Of a DNA stretch of 8,647 nt, positions 6,292-8,647 are shown piece after piece (position 1 is the first letter of the stretch; each line of letters starts with the position of its first letter). Made by a program: the position numbers and the translations under genes. The stretch comes from Globobulimina sp. (Eukaryota; Foraminifera; Rotaliida): positions 1-8,647 of the forward strand of contig PIVH01000072.1 of assembly GCA_003354225.1 (NCBI GenBank), written 5' to 3'. A model generated the notes under the pieces. It searched no databases. It was not told the origin of the DNA and saw only the letters and a list, made by a program, of their open reading frames with translations.

Positions 6292-6540
6292 TAGCAGCAA
6301 AAATTAATTATCGATTACTGAGTCTTGAATATTATTTATTAACTTTTGTTTTGATTGTTTGAAAAGTAACTTTGTGTGGTTTGATGTGTGATGTACACAA
6401 CGTGAACATTGGTTTTGTTTGTTATTGCTGCTTTGCAGCAATTTACCTCTGTGATACGAACTTTCCTTTGTGTTGTGTGTATCATAGTATTTAATTTAAA
6501 TTACAAGATTAACGCAGTTTTGTTTCCGTGTTCAAAAAAA
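6292..6540 (+). other. LINE 3' UTR with hairpin and A-tract
   Basis: Non-coding, T- and TG-rich. It contains the perfect 8-bp stem ATTGCTGC-TTT-GCAGCAAT (6424-6442) and ends in nine A's (6534-6542). 3' stem-loops can be the recognition site of LINE reverse transcriptase, so this hairpin is a candidate, by analogy only. Confidence 0.55.
6424..6442 (+). other. Perfect 8-bp hairpin in LINE 3' UTR
   Basis: ATTGCTGC, a three-base TTT loop, then GCAGCAAT, 92 bases before the end of the A-tract. The tight loop and perfect stem stand out against the surrounding TG-rich sequence. Confidence 0.7.
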
Positions 6541-6548
6541 AATTTATA
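6541..6548 (+). repeat. Candidate target-site duplication, 3' copy (AATTTATA)
   Basis: Follows the LINE A-tract directly (its first two A's are shared with the tract). Beyond it lies Mpv17-like intron sequence leading to the donor site at 6573. Confidence 0.4.
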
Positions 6549-6573
6549 TAAAAACTTAAGTACTGTACTTAAC

Positions 6574-6897
6574 TATAATGCGTGCGGCTGCTTTACTCAA
6601 TAATTTGACGTACAATACGTATTGGCATACTCCTAAATAGCAAAAGCCAAAGGTTGCAAATACCATTGTTCTCTCCCAATTGATGGAAAAAAAGAGTTTG
6701 TAGAATAAGTTAGTATTTTGCAATTCATATTGTCGCGATCTAGATCTATTTAGTGAGAGTTGTGCAGCGAGATCTGCAGCAATGGCTTGGAATGTCGGAA
6801 TTGCCAATCCTGCGAGTAATCTTCTTTTAGAAATTGCATGATCAAGTTTATGACATAATGATTTAATTGAATTTAACCTTGTAACGTAAAGTTGCAT
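6574..6897 (-). CDS. Mpv17/PMP22 family membrane protein, N-terminal exon
   Basis: First exon, 108 codons, phase 0 end. I choose the ATG at 6897 (MQLYVTRLNSIKSL...): upstream codons in this frame have no ATG before a stop, and this start gives the usual family N-terminus. LLAGLAIPTFQAIAADLAAQ corresponds to the first membrane segment with the conserved G...D..AQ pattern. INWERTMVFATFGFCYLG then VCQYVLYVKLL matches the [DN]W-x-RT...F-G...G element and the second membrane segment. The usual aromatic-rich 'H-F-W-Y' part is diverged (CQYVLY). A donor GTTAAGT follows codon 108, also phase 0, compatible with the acceptor before 3581. The start faces the 7080 gene across a 182-bp divergent promoter region. 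Confidence 0.85.
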
Positions 6898-7079
6898 AAT
6901 CAATGAAAGTCTGTCAGTAAACAATTTAATGTATTTGTTGTGTTTGTATTATGATCGCTATTCGTCTCATAATTGCATACCATAATTACCATATAGTTTC
7001 CATCAAATCATAATTACAATTATAATATACATCCATAATGAAATGCAAAAAACTTTAGTCAGAAACAGTCCATTATGAA
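6898..7079. promoter_or_regulatory. Divergent promoter region between the Mpv17-like gene and the membrane protein gene
   Basis: This 182-bp AT-rich gap separates two divergent starts. It has several CATAATTRC-type repeats (about 6968-7016) and a near-direct repeat, CCATAATGAAATG (7033-7045) and CCATTATGAAATG (7070-7082), the second ending in the start codon of the 7080 gene. An ATG at 7075 is followed by a stop two codons later. No firm TATA box could be chosen in such AT-rich DNA. Confidence 0.35.
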
Positions 7080-7592
7080 ATGGTGAATATGTTTATTATA
7101 TTTTCAATATGCATATGGGTGCAATTGCAATTGCCAGGAGTCACAGGAATAAAGTTATTAACAATGTCATGTCCATGCGACGCAGATAAACTATGTGCAG
7201 ACTCAAAAACAGGATTGGCAGTTTGCGATTGTTGGACTAAATGTAACTATGAGTGTCCAGGAGGATTTGACAGAATTGACGAAACCACAGAATACTGCCA
7301 TTTTGGTGATAGCCGAAATCGTTGCTCAACCACAATAATATGTGATCGTGATGCGAACAATGAGAATGAGAATGAGAATGAGAATATGGATAAATCTAAA
7401 TCTAATATGGATAAATCAATTGCAAAAAAACATAATGGCGCCGGCTTAATAGGAAAAACTGATGCCGATACTGACGATACGGGCTATTTTAAATTATCCA
7501 TTGTTGGTTTTGTATTATGGCAAATAGCTTCCATTGGTTTAGGAATGCTGATATGTGGTTGTTGTCAAGATTTTGCTAATTGGATTCAATAA
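7080..7592 (+). CDS. Predicted type I membrane protein with Cys-rich ectodomain, 170 aa
   Basis: ATG-to-TAA frame. Residues 1-23 form a signal peptide (hydrophobic FIIFSICIWVQLQL, small residues VTG before a probable cut). The ectodomain has ten cysteines between residues 31 and 88 (31, 33, 39, 49, 51, 55, 59, 73, 82, 88), an even number fitting five disulfides in a small EGF-like or knottin-like fold. A CPGGF turn is present. Next is an NE repeat (NENENENEN, from GAGAAT repeats), then a linker with two MDKS copies. Residues 138-162 are a membrane segment (KLSIVGFVLWQIASIGLGML) ending in ICGCC, a possible palmitoylation site, with an eight-residue tail. A second Met at residue 4 could be the start. 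No named family recognised; a cell-surface or endomembrane role is inferred from topology. Confidence 0.75.
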   Translation: MVNMFIIFSICIWVQLQLPGVTGIKLLTMSCPCDADKLCADSKTGLAVCDCWTKCNYECPGGFDRIDETTEYCHFGDSRNRCSTTIICDRDANNENENENENMDKSKSNMDKSIAKKHNGAGLIGKTDADTDDTGYFKLSIVGFVLWQIASIGLGMLICGCCQDFANWIQ

Positions 7593-7594
7593 AA
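7589..7594 (+). terminator. AATAAA overlapping the stop of the membrane protein gene
   Basis: The stop TAA (7590-7592) is embedded in AATAAA. A pyrimidine-rich run (TTCTTCTCTTTTTTCTTTTT) begins about 9 bases later. Together they suggest a very short 3' UTR. Confidence 0.4.
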
Positions 7595-7747
7595 TTAAAT
7601 TCTTCTCTTTTTTCTTTTTTTTGCTGAGAGTGCAAGGATAATTGACTTGAACTGTAACAATGTTGACTGTAAAACTGGTGGTTTGGTTGAAAAAACATAT
7701 ACAGTAACATATAAATAATAGTATTTTATTACCTAAAAACGGAGGGT
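7593..7747. other. Intergenic, no gene seen
   Basis: Starts with a pyrimidine-rich tract, then unremarkable AT-rich sequence. No coding, RNA or repeat feature recognised. Confidence 0.4.
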
Positions 7748-7897
7748 ATGGTAACTTTTGCACGAAAAATACTGAAAAATCGTTTTCAAAATGGACAAAA
7801 TGGAACAAGAGAAATACACAATATCGATGAAAACGCAAAAGTACTATTATATTTATCATGTATTTCTAGTATATATCGTAGTTATTTTAAAAAGTGA
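7748..7897 (+). CDS. Possible small ORF, 49 aa
   Basis: ATG-to-TGA frame starting MVTFARKILKNRFQNGQNG and ending ...SSIYRSYFKK. Composition is more protein-like than the surroundings: mixed charge, a basic N-terminal helix that could be a mitochondrial targeting type, and a hydrophobic KVLLYLSCISSIY segment. It recalls in outline a first exon of a small mitochondrial protein, but there is no firm family match and no visible further exon. A chance ORF is at least as likely. Confidence 0.2.
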   Translation: MVTFARKILKNRFQNGQNGTREIHNIDENAKVLLYLSCISSIYRSYFKK

Positions 7898-7939
7898 TTT
7901 CATGCTTGAGTTTCACGTGTATTTCTCAAACTAAAAGAT

Positions 7940-8197
7940 CTCTTGTATTTCTCTACGATATTGACGATTTCTTTTTTTCTCCTATATTTCTAAACTTAAT
8001 TTCTATTGATCTTCTGCTAAATTTCATACTCAAAAAATAGAGATATGAAAATAACTTTTCAATAGAAAATTAAGAGAAAGTATGCTTAGAAATATAGGAG
8101 AAAATCATCGAAATCAAATTTCAACGAAACATAAAATAAACATAAAAGAAATATAGCAGAAAATCAAAAAACAAAAATGATTTTAGAAATACAAGAG
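7940..8197. repeat. Large imperfect palindrome, nested inverted repeats
   Basis: Nested pairs around a centre near 8036: TTTCATA (8022-8028) with TATGAAA (8044-8050); TAATTTCTATTGA (7997-8009) with its complement at 8059-8072 (one extra A); a perfect 19-bp pair at 7975-7993 and 8086-8104 (TTTTCTCCTATATTTCTAA); and a perfect 13-bp pair at 7940-7952 and 8185-8197 (CTCTTGTATTTCT). The right arm is longer because a third related unit (8147-8165, AGAAATATAGCAGAAAATC) lies between. As RNA it would fold into a long bulged hairpin. It has no coding capacity. It could be a foldback/MITE element or a small-RNA precursor. Confidence 0.75.
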
Positions 8198-8206
8198 AAA
8201 GTAGGC

Positions 8207-8214
8207 TATAAAAG
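8207..8214 (+). promoter_or_regulatory. TATA-box-like TATAAAAG
   Basis: TATAAAAG followed by a G-run (GGGGG) is the best TATA-box match in the window, ten bases beyond the palindrome and pointing right. No ORF of useful length follows it on the plus strand, so it would serve a non-coding transcript or a gene starting beyond the window, or be chance in AT-rich DNA. Confidence 0.25.
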
Positions 8215-8218
8215 GGGG

Positions 8219-8280
8219 AAATACTAAAAAGTATTTAAAAGACTCGTTGCTACACAATTCAATTAATCTGATATGAATTG
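8219..8280. repeat. Two short inverted repeats
   Basis: AAATACT-AAAA-AGTATTT (8219-8236) and CAATTCA...TGAATTG (8255-8261 with 8274-8280). Both are seven-base perfect stems, so weak alone. Confidence 0.5.
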
Positions 8281-8647
8281 ATTTAATTTGTGGTACCTCG
8301 TCTCAATATGAAGAGACTCTAAGCACAAGGAAAAGTTTTTTGAATTGAAAATACTTAAATAAGTTGAGTAGTACAATTATAATCAAAATACTCAACAAAA
8401 ATATATAACAAAAAACAAAAATAACCCGACAGATATTATTAACAATTATTTGTTTGGACAAAGTCAACCAAATAAAAGAAATAAAGAACAAACAATCAAA
8501 CAATCAAAAATTTAAAAAAATAAAAAGAAAAATATAATTTGAAAAATTGATTTTTATTCAAAGTACAATCAAAAAATTAGTTTGTTAATATAATTCTAGA
8601 TAATTTATTATTTATTTTATTACAAATAGTTATTTTAAAATCTAACA
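8281..8647. other. AT-rich right end, no gene seen
   Basis: Very A-rich on the plus strand with CAATCAAA-type simple repeats around 8491-8510. The only sizeable open frame, on the minus strand, lacks an ATG start and has a biased hydrophobic composition expected of AT-rich noise. Probably intergenic. Confidence 0.5.

Larger units (their letters stand above)
3594..6540 (+). mobile_element. Degenerate non-LTR retrotransposon (LINE), internally deleted
   Basis: Identified by its coding remnants: an ORF1-like region (3833-5421) and the C-terminal end of a LINE ORF2, namely half an RNase H domain and the Cys/His tail domain (5442-6291). A 3' UTR and a 9-A tract (6534-6542) follow. AATTTATA occurs at both edges (3586-3593 and 6541-6548) and is the candidate target duplication, so the borders given are estimates that could move by tens of bases. 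No endonuclease or reverse transcriptase is present between the two parts. RNase H followed by a Cys/His tail points to an I-like or related LINE group, but the clade cannot be fixed without the RT. The element lies antisense inside an intron of the Mpv17-like gene and cannot be autonomous. Confidence 0.8.
3582..6573 (-). other. Intron of the Mpv17-like gene, enlarged by a LINE insertion
   Basis: On the minus strand the donor is GTTAAGTACAG (from 6573) and the acceptor AAATTACAG (to 3582), 2992 nt, phase 0 on both sides. Nearly all of it is the plus-strand LINE. Taking out the LINE and one copy of the candidate target duplication leaves an intron of about 37 nt that keeps both splice sites. 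Whether the gene is still spliced correctly with a 3-kb antisense insert cannot be told from sequence. Confidence 0.7.

Noticed and set aside
6409-6603. Plus-strand hydrophobic frame in the LINE 3' UTR
   Set aside because: It starts at TTG, runs across the A-tract and target duplication, and has no family features.
6898-6924. Mpv17-like start at 6924
   Set aside because: That codon is TTG. The first ATG at 6897 gives the expected N-terminal length.
7539-7859. Minus-strand 106-codon frame with ATG
   Set aside because: It overlaps the well-supported membrane protein gene antisense and has a biased Phe/Ile/Lys composition from AT-rich DNA.
7940-8203. CRISPR array from the recurring ~20-bp units
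   Set aside because: Units are degenerate, present in both orientations and irregularly spaced; there are no uniform spacers.
8303-8503. Minus-strand hydrophobic frame resembling a membrane protein
   Set aside because: No ATG start (TTG) and Ile/Leu/Phe-only composition, as expected from A-rich sequence on the other strand.
1-8647. Giant virus or bacterial origin of the window
   Set aside because: Introns with GT-AG sites, a LINE with A-tail, and absence of ribosome binding sites or operons argue for a eukaryotic nuclear genome. A viral origin of single genes is not excluded.

Overview
This window looks like nuclear DNA of an AT-rich, gene-dense, single-celled eukaryote. The signs are eukaryotic: an Mpv17/PMP22-family membrane protein gene whose two halves join through a GT-AG intron, a second gene that needs a short GT-AG intron, a poly(A)-tailed non-LTR retrotransposon (LINE), a palindromic MITE-like element, AATAAA-type signals at gene ends, and Asn/Lys/Glu-rich low-complexity protein segments. 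There are no Shine-Dalgarno sites or operons. The low-complexity style resembles amoeboid protists such as foraminifera, but this is only an impression and the species cannot be named from the sequence.

Layout. Positions 1-482 hold repeats: a 205-bp element with 51-bp terminal inverted repeats, a truncated inverted copy of its inner part, and a short minus-strand open frame that may be a dead coding fragment. Positions 483-2658 (minus) encode a protein of about 702 residues: a long basic disordered N-terminus, two copies of a KKVxFA motif, and two tandem HAD-phosphatase-like domains of the 'Swiss Army Knife' (SAK) type. Positions 2775-3149 (minus) encode a small protein of unknown function. 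An Mpv17/PMP22-family gene (minus) spans 3276-6897. Its C-terminal exon (3276-3581) and N-terminal exon (6574-6897) are about 3 kb apart because a LINE lies in the intron in the opposite orientation. Positions 7080-7592 (plus) encode a secreted or type I membrane protein with a Cys-rich ectodomain. From 7593 to the end the DNA is AT-rich, with one possible small ORF and a large imperfect palindrome at 7940-8197.

The LINE (about 3594-6540) is degenerate. It has a 5' leader with an 11-bp triplication, an ORF1 broken into two frames, no endonuclease or reverse transcriptase, and then the C-terminal half of an RNase H domain and the Cys/His tail domain typical of LINE ORF2. That last part is itself frameshifted by a 28-bp tandem duplication. 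It ends in a 9-A tract. An 8-bp candidate target duplication suggests that the pre-insertion Mpv17 intron was only about 37 bp long.

The cellular genes form no obvious pathway. I found no convincing new multi-gene system. The most distinctive items are the intronic LINE that splits the Mpv17-like gene, the tandem HAD protein with duplicated PP1-docking-like motifs, and the long hairpin-forming repeat near the right end.
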